DNA of 64,000 bases from Auanema rhodensis (lineage: Eukaryota; Nematoda; Chromadorea; Rhabditida; Rhabditidae), in contig OZ059897.1 of assembly GCA_964057225.1 (NCBI GenBank), positions 14,384,001 through 14,448,000 of the forward strand, read 5' to 3'. Shown one piece after another: positions 26,762 through 38,682 of the stretch. The notes below the pieces were generated by a model. That model did no database searches. It worked only from the letters and a program-made list of their open reading frames with translations, and was not told the DNA's origin. A program made the translations under genes and the position numbers. Positions within the stretch are counted from its first letter, which is position 1. Every line of letters begins with the position of its first letter.

Positions 26762-29328
26762 TTACATAACAGTGAATAGGGAACAGAAAGCACATTATAG
26801 AAAGAAGAGACAGAATATGATGCAAGCATTTGAATGTAATAGGCTTTTAAATGAATTTGATTTATCCGTTCAAGAATCATTGAATTTTCTTAAACAAATT
26901 TTTAATTTCAAGTTATGAGCTTTGAATTTTCGGAAATTTCCTCGTAACGTAATCTAAGCATGGATTCTATAATACATATGAAATATAGAATAGATTTCTT
27001 GGACACTTGCCAAGAAAAAAAAAGAAAAAGAAAAATAACTTGCAAAGACTGCAAGTGAAATCGTTCAGTATGAGGATATGACAAGATGCATGATGAAGCT
27101 TTAAAATAGAAACTGAAGAAAAAAACGTAACTGAGACAAGTTTGAAGGTTTCTTTCACTCCTCTCTCTTTCTCCTTCTTTCTCTCTTTTACTTCTCATTA
27201 TATCCTTCTTTCTCTTTATCTCCTTTCGATTTGCTTCTCCATGTCTTGTTATCATCATGTCAGATTAGTGAAGTTGATGCAAAAACTGAGTTATCATTTG
27301 GATGATTAGGCTGAGTAAGTAGCTAAAAATAATTTTTTTCAAACGAACAACAATATAAATATGCAAATTAATTGTTCTTATTATAATTCTTCATTTAACT
27401 ATATAAAAACTGAACAATATATAAATTTAAAACCTCAAATATAATAATCTTTGATCTCATTATAAAGAATAATCTAAGACTATAATTGTAATTAAAGTCG
27501 ATATAACCATATTATATGTTGTAATCAAAATATTCTTGTTTTAAATTCACGAATGTTTGTCAAGAATTATCAAAATAAAAAGTAGTTAACTGATTTTCTT
27601 GTGATTCTATAATACATAGCAATATTATATAAACATAACCAACTTCATTCAATCCTATTTGCTTACTTTTTTTCAACAAAAACGAAAAAAAAAGAAAACA
27701 ACTATCGATGAATTCTTATTCTGGTAGAATGACACTTACAATGTTTGTAACTATCAGAACTTCTTGTTTTTTTTTCTCAAAAAACGACAACGCAGGCTGA
27801 GACACCCATACACAATATTTTTTAACGAAAAACAATTCTAGTTGGACGTAAGAGTTGGTGCAAATAAAACAATTTTGAATAGAAATTTAAATTTTCAAAA
27901 GAATATTACAGGTGTTCAGAAGATTCTAGAGCCATAATCAGCAAAATTGCTCCTTTATGGTCAACAACATTTTTTTCAAATCCTTTTCCGTCTTATGCTC
28001 TATTTGTTGGATTTGATTCCAGTTGAATTCATGGCACTTCAACTAGTAAATTCATGTTTCTGAATCAAAAGCATTGAAAAGATTCAGAGATGAAGCAGGG
28101 GTGCAGAACTTAGAAAGGGTGACGAACGCCAACTTATATATAACCATATTATGATTTCTGATTCTTGCTTCTCTCTCAACTTATTCATTCATTCATTCTT
28201 TCTTTCAGAAAAGAAGTTTAGTTTGAGTAGTTTGAGTAGAGCATTTGTGAAAAGAACTTGGAGATAGTTTTGTGATTTGTATTCGTTATAAGCTTGACTT
28301 ATTGTATAATTCGTCAAGCTGTCTTTTTGCTCTCCTCTTCTCAATTTTTTTTCCAAGTATTTCTAAATCTGTAAGAAGAGGAGTGAGCAAATAGATAGAA
28401 TGGGGTCGAATTGAATAGGCTAAGCAATGTGAAAGAATTATCCTACTTTTATTCGACTTGATTTATACTTTTTGTGTCTCTGTTTTGCAGAAATAGTAAT
28501 TTCTAATTTAATTTCGTATAATATGGAACGATAATGTACATGAATGACAATGAGATGACTTGAGAAAATAATGGAAGAAAAGAAGAGAGAGAAGGATAAG
28601 AAAGAACGATAGATGAGTGAAGATGAAGCATGAGAGGGTTTTGAAAAGGCAAATGGACAAGCAAAAGATAGGAAATTGACAATCTTTTTATGTATTTATT
28701 ACAATTTATGCAGTTCGTTAAATTTAACTGAGAAAATATGATATTTTATGCTTAAACAAGGAATATAGTTTAAATATTCATGAATTTGTTGACAATCAAA
28801 AATTACAGATTTGTTTTATTAATTATCTCGTCTGGTTGTTCTCGTGCAGAAGAGAAATTGCGGATTGGTTCGCTCCATTTCTTTATTTTTTTTCAATTTT
28901 TCTTGCTATTTGACTTCATCTCTCTTTCATATGCAGATCGACATTTTCCATCTGTCCAAATGATATTCATTTGATGAACAATCGAAGGACGATACGATAG
29001 TGTTGCCAAATATGTTATCTAGCTTCTACAAAGCAATAGCATCTGCTAAAATATTACATCGTTTTTCGTTTTTTTGAAAAAAAGCAGAAAAGATTATATT
29101 GTGTTTCAATGTTACAAGGAAAAACCTTGTTAGTTAATATTTTTTTTCTTATGAACACACCAGTGAAGAAAGTAGGAAAGGAATAGAGGGGGGAGGAGAA
29201 AAGGTGGAAAAGTAAGAAAATTGAGGAAATGAGAAACAAAGAAAGAAAAGGGAGCGGCGGAATAGGATGATTGGTGAAGGAAAAGCATGTGTTTTATATG
29301 TACGTAGGTATATCTGTCTATTAAATAT

Positions 29329-29398
29329 AATGTATATATATATATATTTTATATAAATACATATATATATTTATATATATATATATATAAATTTGTAT
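29329..29398. repeat. (TA)n-rich repeat
   Basis: About 70 bp of imperfect AT dinucleotides in three blocks. Confidence 0.85.
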
Positions 29399-30506
29399 AT
29401 AGGGGTGTGAAGTCATCGAGAACTGAAATGCTTCTAATTTCCGTCGGCAAAAAAGCAGCATAATAGAGAAAGCTGGAAAAAAAGCTGAATGACAACGACG
29501 AAGAATAAATGAAAAGAATATGCGTAGAGAGGGACAGAGAGATTAGCACTAGAGACAAAAAAACTGAATGGAATGACGAAAAGAGTAATTTGATGCTTGA
29601 GGCAGACTGAGCATAAATGAATTGTTTAACTCAAATGTTACAACTTTTAGCTACAAGAAATTGAAAGTAAACGTTAACATGAAGTAAGCTCAGAATTTAT
29701 GTATTTTCTCTCAGTTTCACAATGGGAAATTGACTCAAATGCGACAGAGAAGAAAATGGAAAGAAAATGAAGAATTTTAAAAGAATTGATGAAGAAGTAA
29801 TGAGATTGGAAAAAGCATAAATGTTGTTTGTGAGTCTAACTGCCTTGCTTGGAGCTGGAAAGCGAATTAGTGAACTTGAATACATTTCTAATAGAACAAT
29901 AACATAGCTGAATATAAAATAAAAAAAATAGAAAAATCATTCTAGAACTGAGAGAGAAGGAAAGGAAGATATAGAAAGATAGAGAGGGAGAGAGAGAGAG
30001 CGAGAGAGGGAGAGAGACAAATAACAAGGAAAGCATTGGTGTGAATAAGAAAAAAAGAGTTAAAAATCACTCAGAATATAGATAAAATTTGTTTTAACCA
30101 ATAGCTACTAATGATATGAATCAGGAAATACTCTCTCCATTCATATAATAAAGTATGAATCTCATGAATAAAATATTAAAGTATAATATATAATACGTTT
30201 GAAATGAAAATAATAGTAAAAAATTAATTAGCTTTGCGAACAACGAAGAACCCTCCTACTAAAGAAAAGAGATGAAGAAATGGAACACCCAAATTCGAGA
30301 AAATAAAATGAAGTTAATGAAAGATATTTAGATGGCTAAAACCTTTGTGTTTAATTATATCTTTTTCTCAAAAACTAATAAAGCATATATATATATATAT
30401 ACATATATAGTTAGCAAGTTATATAATATAAATATTCATATGTATATAAAATGTGTAAAGATGATTGATAGGTACATATGTAGTTGTTACTTTATCATCT
30501 ATACCT

Positions 30507-30540
30507 CATCATCATCATCATCAGCATCATCATAGTCATC
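30507..30540 (+). repeat. (ATC)n microsatellite
   Basis: About ten ATC units with GTC and AGC interruptions. Confidence 0.85.
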
Positions 30541-32806
30541 AGGTTGAATTATTAGAATGTTTGATTCGAAATGTTATTGTCTTGAATGATGTATAGACAT
30601 ACATGCATATTAATACATACAAATAAGCTTATTAAACGATATAAAGATTATTTTTTTCTTTTTTTACAGTTTGCTATGAATATCTCTCTCTCTATCTCCC
30701 TCTCTCTCTTTTTCGTTCTCTTTCTACGTTTCTCTCTTGCTATTAATTTATGTATGTATCTTCACACATTTCATTAATTGGTATCGATATAAATAGTTTT
30801 TGAGCTGTTGAGATAACAAAAAATTCTATATATTCAAAGAACAAGTTAAACAAAATTTTGTAAGCGGTTAATTTTTCTCTTATTTTAATAATTATGTTTC
30901 AATTATAATTTACACAGATGAAAGTATAATAAAATTTAGAAAACAATAAAAATATGAAGAAGACAAAGAATAAAAAAATATTAAAAATATTTTAAGAATA
31001 GAAGAAATTTAAGTACAAAAAACAAGTGAAATTGCAAAATTATATGCAACTTTTCATGAATAATTGATTTGGGCAATGGAAAAGTAAAATTATATAGAAG
31101 AATTACGTGAACAATTAGTTTGACCAAAATATGATTAGAAAAAAAATGATTTTCGATGAAAGTAACAAATAATATTCTTGTATTCTAATGATTACTACGC
31201 AAAGCTTAAACAAATGAAATGTAAAAGTTAGAAATTTAAATAAAAGTAAATCATTGCAAACAATATATTTATATTATGAATGAAAAAGATACAAGTAAGT
31301 ATGAGTTAAGTCTTGTTTTTGAGAAAATAGTCCGAACGAATGTATTGGTTTAAACTTTTCCAAAAATTTTAGAATAATACATATTTTATGTGAATGGGAA
31401 ATGAAAAAGAAAAACTATCATTCTATGATATGAAGAGAAAAAACGAAAACGAAAGATTACAGAGATTAGAAATGCACAGCAGAAGAGAAAAACCAATTTA
31501 TTAAATTGTAACTCGTCTTAATTAACTTGCTTAATTTACTAAAATATATTTGATTAGAATAAAAAAAACATTCAGCAATTAAAGACTAATAGAAATTATA
31601 AAATCTATTTAGAATACTAGTAAATAATTTAAAATAGCTATGTCTAACTAACAGTATATGTATGTGCATACTATGTAAGTATATGAGTATGTTAGGTAAG
31701 AAAAGGCAATATGCCAGCATGCAAAATCTCATCAACTCTTGAATTGAATCCAAAAAGCTTTCTTTTTAAATGTTTTGTTGTTGTGAAATAGAAAAGAGAG
31801 GCAGAGTAAACATAGATAACTAACATCAAATATGGTTGGTCCGCATAAACTTTTGTTGGCAACATCTATCACAATTCTAAGGCAAAATAATAAAGAGGTG
31901 AGAAGCAGGTGAATTCTAAGTAAAAACGGACATAGCTAAACAGGATGCTGTATTTTGGAAGTAAAGATGTTTGAAGTAGACATTACACCATTCTCATAAT
32001 TATTTGTATTCGTACTACTCTATTTCCTCATTCAATGCTTTGTTTTTGAAATATACCATTAAAAAGCATAATTTGCAATAATTATTATAGATAAAAGAAT
32101 ATATAAAATATGTTTATATGAAACATATATGCAATTAAGCTGAATTATTTTTCTCAAAAGTTTATTCATTATAAATATCTTGTTTTAATAAAATAACATA
32201 TTAAGTGATTGACGAGAACATCAACAAAACAAATGAACATCAAATCCGATATTTTTAACAAAGATATATGAATATATTTATGCGAAAGTTGTTCAAGTTC
32301 TAGACAAATAAAAATTGAATTAAACGGATGATTGAAGTTTCAAAGTTTTTTTTTCATTTTCATTCTGTGGCTGAAGTATGTGCGTTTATAAATTTCTTTC
32401 TCTCACTTCCTTCTTATGAATTTTGCAACACGCAGTTGAAATTGATTAATATAGTGAGTTGAACATATACTTCATCAATCATTATGAAATGTTTTACAAA
32501 CTGATTATATATATATCGTTTTAGAATTTGGAAAATTTGAAATAATTTATCCATTTTTGATTATTTTGATATTTATTCATTCAGAAAGTCGTTCAAAATA
32601 TTGAACTCAAAGTGCGACAATGAAAAAATCGCAAGGCTAAAAAATTGTAATAGCTATATGTATGTTTGCTAAATAATTCACAGGAAACGACTATATTACA
32701 TTGCTTTCAGAGGTTTGATGAATTTCATTTACTTTCTCTCTATTTTCTCTTTCAACCTCCGCTATCTCATTTTTCATTTTTCTATCTCTATTCTACATCC
32801 TTCTAC

Positions 32807-32865
32807 GGCTTTGAACCCGCAAACAACTGGCATCTGGTGTATGTGGTGCCAGGGTCCACATAGCC
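32807..32865. other. GC-rich foldable pocket in the AT desert
   Basis: A perfect CTGGCA/TGCCAG inverted repeat (32827-32832 and 32847-32852, 14-nt loop) is nested inside weaker outer pairings, GGCT (32807-32810) with AGCC (32862-32865) and a few interior pairs. The pocket is far richer in G+C than the flanking kilobases. It could be a structured RNA, a buried exon or a transposon scrap. Confidence 0.3.
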
Positions 32866-34130
32866 TGTGCAGCTTCTATCTATCGCTACTCCTTCTATTG
32901 CGATATCTTTTGTTTAGTCAGTCAGAAATTTCCTTCTATACTTCGTTCTCTTATCTCTATCTCATTTTCCCTATCTTCATATAATTCTTGCTGTTATGAA
33001 AATCGGATGAATGAGTCTCCCAATGCATATTATTAAAATATTTTCTGATCCACTAGAAAAAGAAGAAGAAAAAGAGAAAAAAAAGAGAAAAGAAAAAAGC
33101 ACAACGTTCACTATGTATAAACTGTCATTTATGATTTGTCTTTATAAAATCTGTTTTTTGATATTCAGAACTTTATATTACATCAACCAACTTGGTTGCA
33201 CAATGAGTTTTAATTTTTCTTCACTGCAATTGGTGAAAATCCGAACAAAACTTTCATAGTAAATGAACGATTACGTTAATGATAGAATGAGAAAGAACCT
33301 TCGGTCGATGGCTGTTTTTTGTTGCTTTGAGATGCTTCCAATACATTGTATTAAACAACAAACGAAAGTTAGAGCTTGCTTAGTTGAGAAAAAGTAAAGA
33401 AAAGAATATAAAATGTGAAATTTTAGTATTAAGAAGATCAAAATCTATACATATTTAATCATCTTATTACAAAAAGATTGACACAACAATTATAAAATGG
33501 AAATGTTTAGAGATTCGTACTAACCTAATGAACTTTAAGTGAACACACGAACATCATCGTTTAGATAAACAGAAAACAACATAATATTAATTTAGTATGT
33601 GCATATGTCTGTAAGAGTTAATATCTCAAAACATTCCATTAAAATAATTTGAATATATGGGCAAATAGACGGAATTGTGTGAGAATTGTCAAAACTTGAT
33701 AACATTGAAGTATTATCATCTATCAGTTGTTTTCTGTGAGAATGTATGTAAAGCCTGAAATAATTGTCAAAATGTTCTCCTAAAACTAAACATTAGAAAA
33801 ATTCAAAATTTAATCTAATATAGTGCCAATTGAATGAAATCAAAATCTTCATTAATATCGGGTAAAATCAGCTTTGCAATAATGCAAACTTTTATTTTTA
33901 AGCTTACATGAAATAAGGAAGTACAAAATCATAAAAGATTGCATTTTGCGTAAAATTTAATTAACTTTAAGAAAGATAAGATATATTATAAAAAAATATA
34001 TTTATATATAAAGATTATTTATATGTGATGCACATAGCTGATATGATTAAAGTATAGTATTTAACTTTTAAAATAGTAAATATAATTCAGATTGAAAATA
34101 AATAGATTGATGTAATTATATGTACATATA

Positions 34131-34650
34131 TACAGGGTGGGTGAGAAGTATGTGTCCCTCTTTAAAATTGAATATTTCGAAAACAAAATACTATTTTAAC
34201 ATAAAAAGTTTTTATTGAAAAGAGTTATAAATAACTTAGAAAATCTACAAATTATGTTCGAAATGACCTCATTTTGTTTTAGTTACAGCAGCTCTTTTAC
34301 AAATTGTTAACGGTTGACCGCTGATACTCCTCATCTATTTCGTCCCATGCTTTGATAATATTTATTCCAAACTATTAAAATGTTGCTTCTCTATTTTGGA
34401 TTAAAATAGCCTAACACAGGATAGTCTATTGGATTGAGATTTCGGGACTGAGATGGTACCCAATCCTGTTGAAGAACCATTTCGTGATAATTGAAGTTGT
34501 TCCTCATTCATGATTCTAGGACGTCCTCTAATATGGTTTTTTGATATACTGCAGCATTAATTTTCACGTTTCTCTCGATGAAAACGAGCGGATATAGTTT
34601 GATTGGATTCTTTACAAATTAATATTTAATTCACAGAAGACAACGAATAT
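34131..34650 (-). mobile_element. Decayed mariner/IS630-type transposon relic
   Basis: The element starts at a TA dinucleotide (34131-34132) followed by a CAGGGTGGGTGAGAAG-type terminus, as mariner ends do. On the minus strand a degenerate transposase reads PLVFIE (34574-34591), then a helix segment ending in QQDW (34460-34471, second catalytic Asp), then NLNPIDY (34421-34441, the third-Asp block). In the family these last two blocks are about 34 residues apart; here only about 8 residues separate the catalytic positions, so roughly 25 codons are deleted. The third catalytic Asp is replaced by Asn. There are at least two in-frame stops and an early frameshift. I found no second terminus or N-terminal half. 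This is an old, non-autonomous fragment. Confidence 0.85.
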
Positions 34651-37600
34651 TTGAGCTGTTTATGAATGAGAAATAAAAAAAGCTTATCTGAATTAGCTTC
34701 ATCTGATCTTTAAATAATATAATTTAATATAATAAGAAATTAGAGGATGAAGAGTAGTTATATACATGTCTATCTATAAAAATATGTATTCATATAGTTA
34801 ATTCTGGAAGAATAAAATTCGAAAAGTTTAACAAAAATTTATAGTGTAAATGAAATGTGATCATAATTTGAAATTTTAATATTAAAATAATGTTTTTAAA
34901 TCTTTTATCTTATTCATGAAATTTATATATTTATCAAAAAGGAGTGAATTCTGAACTTTTAATCAAAAATTCATAAAATTCGTTGACAAGAACTTAAATA
35001 TAGAAGGTGTGAGTATCACAAAAAATAGCGATATGATAACAAATCATAAAGATATGTATATGTAAGTATATTATTGTAAAGAAAAAAAAATCTTTGTTTC
35101 TGTGGTAACTTCATATATACATATAGTATTTTAACTAAAACTATAGTTATATATGAATATATTCAAAAAATATCTTATAATTTATTTAATTATTTTGTTT
35201 TAATATGAAGTTTATATGATACAATACATTTACTACAATTAGTACTTTCTTTAAAATATTTCAATCATTTTCCATATTTTTAAATTAAAATTGAAATATA
35301 TAATTCAAAAATTCTTAGAATTATTTGAAATATCTACAGAGACACATATGAATTTCAAAAAAAGAAAATAAATCAACTTGTATAACTATTAATTTAATTT
35401 TCAAAAATATGAATGTACTTCAATTTATTAAATTTGAAAATGTTTCTTATCAATGAATATCTATAAGAGAAAAATATATATACATATAGTTAGATTATAT
35501 AGTATAGTTATATATTATATGTATTATAAAGAGATGCCTAAATCATATAATATATAATTATAATACAAAAAAAAATAATAATATAAATAAGCTTAATATT
35601 ATCTATTACTATTTTTATATAATTTCAGATTTTTAACTAAAATTTGTATAAATTTCGTGTATTTGTCTCAATTTGTTAGAAGTATTTGTATGGAAAGAAT
35701 AGATGAAAGATCATTGAGAACATACTACACATTTAATTTAGTAATAATCATTTTTATGTATTATTGAATAAGAAAATAAATTAATGTAAATACTATATAA
35801 ACAATTATATTCATAGTACTAACATATAAATTAATATAAAATTATAAAAATATTATATTAAGGTATATATGTATACATATGTATATCAATACAATACACA
35901 CAACTATTTTTTTTATTTTACTTACATTTACAATTTTTTCTTGTGTACATAAATTTTTTTAAAATAACATATATATAACATATAAATAATATATAATTAA
36001 CTGAATATTTGCTAAAATATCCAATCACTCTTCATACTTCCTGGTTATTTTCGGAATACAATATAAAACGTTAATAATTGAATTAATTTTGCGGGTGTAG
36101 ATGGCAAGCTGTCAAACTTTGACATTCAAACTCCAAAGAAATTTAATATTTCAATATCTTTCAACCAAGATAATCTTACAAAATCAATATTGAATGTTAT
36201 GCTTTTCTATTTATACTTATAATCAATTAAGTTTAAACTTGTATAATTTGAAAATTGCGTGAATTGCATTTTCAAATACCTTTTCAGAATTTTGAACCTA
36301 ATTCTAATAAGATAATTTTCTCATACATTGATCTTTATTTACGTAAATTTTCTTTAGTTTAAATATACGGAATGGTGATTCCATTCTTATCTTTCGCTTT
36401 TTTTTAATTTAAATTTTAATTGCTCCCAGTTAACATAGCCATCAAAATTTGTTTTAGTTTTATTTAAAATTCTCATTATTATCCAATTCGTTGAATAATT
36501 ATACTCCAATTATTCCAAGATGTTCATGAAGTATCTCAATAGTTTCATTCGAATAAGGAATTTTAAATAAAAAAATTCATGCAAACTTGTTTTTGATTGT
36601 TTTTAATTCTCATGCCTTTCCTCTTATAGACGTTTTTCTCATTCATTTCTTCTAATTTCATTTGAAATCTCTCATCACTTGCATATCTTCCGAAATGTTT
36701 TTCATATTAAGTTCTGCTTTCAGTCTTTCGAGCTATAAAACTTAATTCATTTTTGATCTTTAGTTCTTAAAACGTTTTGAGTTGTCTTCTATATATAGTT
36801 CTTCTTAAATATTTTTAAAAACATTATTAAATCTTTCAAATCTTATATATCTGATAATTAGATTTTTCATTAGATGTTTTCATGCTTTTTTCAATTTTGA
36901 ATTAATTTTTATAAAAAGATTTTACTGTCAAGGGGTGGGGGTATTAAAGAATAAAATGGGTAATAACAAACACCAATTTTTAAGCTTATCCTTTGAAAGG
37001 AGCTTTAAAAAACAATTTATTGTGCCCACGCTTATAACCATATGACATTCTTTAAATAGCCAGAAATTTGTTCGTAGAGAGAATTGGTTTTTTTTTAAAG
37101 AATAATTTACACACTTAATACATAATGTTTGAGTATTAAACCTTTTTACAGCTTATGTTTTGATATAAAAATGTATAGAGATATCTCTTCTGCTCACGAG
37201 TATAGATAATCAAAACCTGAAATTCAACTTCGAACATCCATCTAGAAGGCGGAAACCCTTATTGGCTTAGTTGCTTGCTTATCTTCTTCTTAGAATTCAT
37301 ATTCGTTCCTCTACACGTCTACTTCATATTTTTGGAGATGTGCCTCCTCTTCTTTCATGATTCTGATACTTTTCAATCTACATTTAGTTCCTTCTTTAAA
37401 CTGTTGTTCAGAATATTTTTAAAGATTCCCATCTGTACATATTTTTCAATTTAGTAATTTCAAGTTTAAATAAAAGTATGCTAAATACATAACAAATTTT
37501 TTTTATTTAAAGGGCATTCATTACTTTTCGTTCAAATATAGTTTACAACAACATATCTAGCTCCATAGCTCATTAAACATTGAGTCTGTGACAGAGTCTC

Positions 37601-38682
37601 CTAAAAAAGCTGTTAGCAACAATTATACCAAAAAAAAACCTTCAAGATACTATTATATAAAGAGAGGAATAGAATAAGCTTAGAATTTGTTCAGCTGTAC
37701 TATTTCACCTTTTTCTATATAATCATTTTATTTAAGAGAGAATGAGAGAGAGAAAGAAATGTTTATTTGCTATATTCTGTCGGAAATAGAAACTGATGTT
37801 CTTCGTATACTATGATATGATCCATTCCATTTTTACTTGAAATATTTCTCACAGCATGCAATAATTCAATTTGTTTTTCAATTCACTAGTCTTTAGTGCG
37901 TTTTCATATAATTTTTATTTCAAAATTACCTTATATCACATACACAAGAATTCAATCATACAACTTTTGTTAGAATGTGCTCACAAACTGAGTAAAGAAC
38001 TTCTTACATTTGAATGATTCTAAATACGCCTATTCGATTTCACTGACACATCTTTTCTCGGTGTGCCCCTTCCTGTTTGCCTTATTAAGATTTCATGTCA
38101 GACTCTTGAAACATGTTTCTTGATTGAAACAACTAACTCAGAGATTTAAAGCGTAGGCAGTCTATTCACAAAAAAAAAGTTTAATTAGCTGAATTCTATC
38201 ATTCAGTATTTTACTCTTCACTTGTTAATTCTAAAAACTTTTCTTTTTTAACTCATTGCTTCATTGGATGAAAAAAATGTGGATGGGTGGAGCCTATTGA
38301 ACATTCAGCTTTGGGAACTGAGATAGAAGCAGAAAAAGTATAGATAAAATAGAAAAATATTTTCAGACAGGCTGAAAGAGTGAAAATGAGAAAGCGAGAG
38401 AGAGAGAGAGGAAAAGAGAAAGAAGAAAAGATAGAGAAAAAGAGAAAACGATAGAAAAAAAGAAAAAGTGAAAAAAAAGAGAAAGAATATCATACGAAAT
38501 CATTGTCATCACATATACAACTAAACTACACTACGTACTAGATTGAGTAAAAGAGTTATTGAGTCTCTATTCAACTTGCATTTTGTCTTTCCGTTTCTCT
38601 TCTAGTTATTTGAATCTTCTTTCACTCTGATTTGTAAAGCTTTCATTGAATTTTTGCGTTTAGACGATTTTCTGCTCCTCAC
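34651..38682. other. Very AT-rich intergenic DNA upstream of the TBC gene
   Basis: I see no gene. The stretch holds AT-rich low-complexity DNA, a GA tract at 38395-38411, a CCTTT/AAAGG hairpin at about 36981-37006, and short G runs at about 36930. The last ~450 bp are somewhat less AT-rich and include pyrimidine tracts just upstream of the first TBC exon. They may contain the promoter, but I recognise no core element. Confidence 0.5.
38662..38663 (+). other. Candidate 3' splice site before the TBC start codon
   Basis: GTTTAG ends at 38663, 19 nt before the ATG at 38683. It could join an untranslated first exon or accept a spliced leader. No upstream exon is visible. Confidence 0.4.

Larger units (their letters stand above)
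26762..34130. other. AT-rich gene desert
   Basis: I see no gene. The DNA is strongly AT-rich with AT dinucleotide repeats (29329-29398, 30384-30409), an ATC repeat (30507-30540), an 8-bp inverted repeat with a 14-nt loop (28291-28320), and one GC-rich pocket at about 32807-32871 that can fold. Open frames are short and hydrophobic. Confidence 0.6.

Noticed and set aside
25073-28320. 13-mer AGCTTGACGAATT shared in inverted orientation at 25073 and 28306
   Set aside because: Many 13-mer pairs are expected by chance in a 64-kb AT-rich window. Only the local 8-bp hairpin at 28291-28320 is noted.
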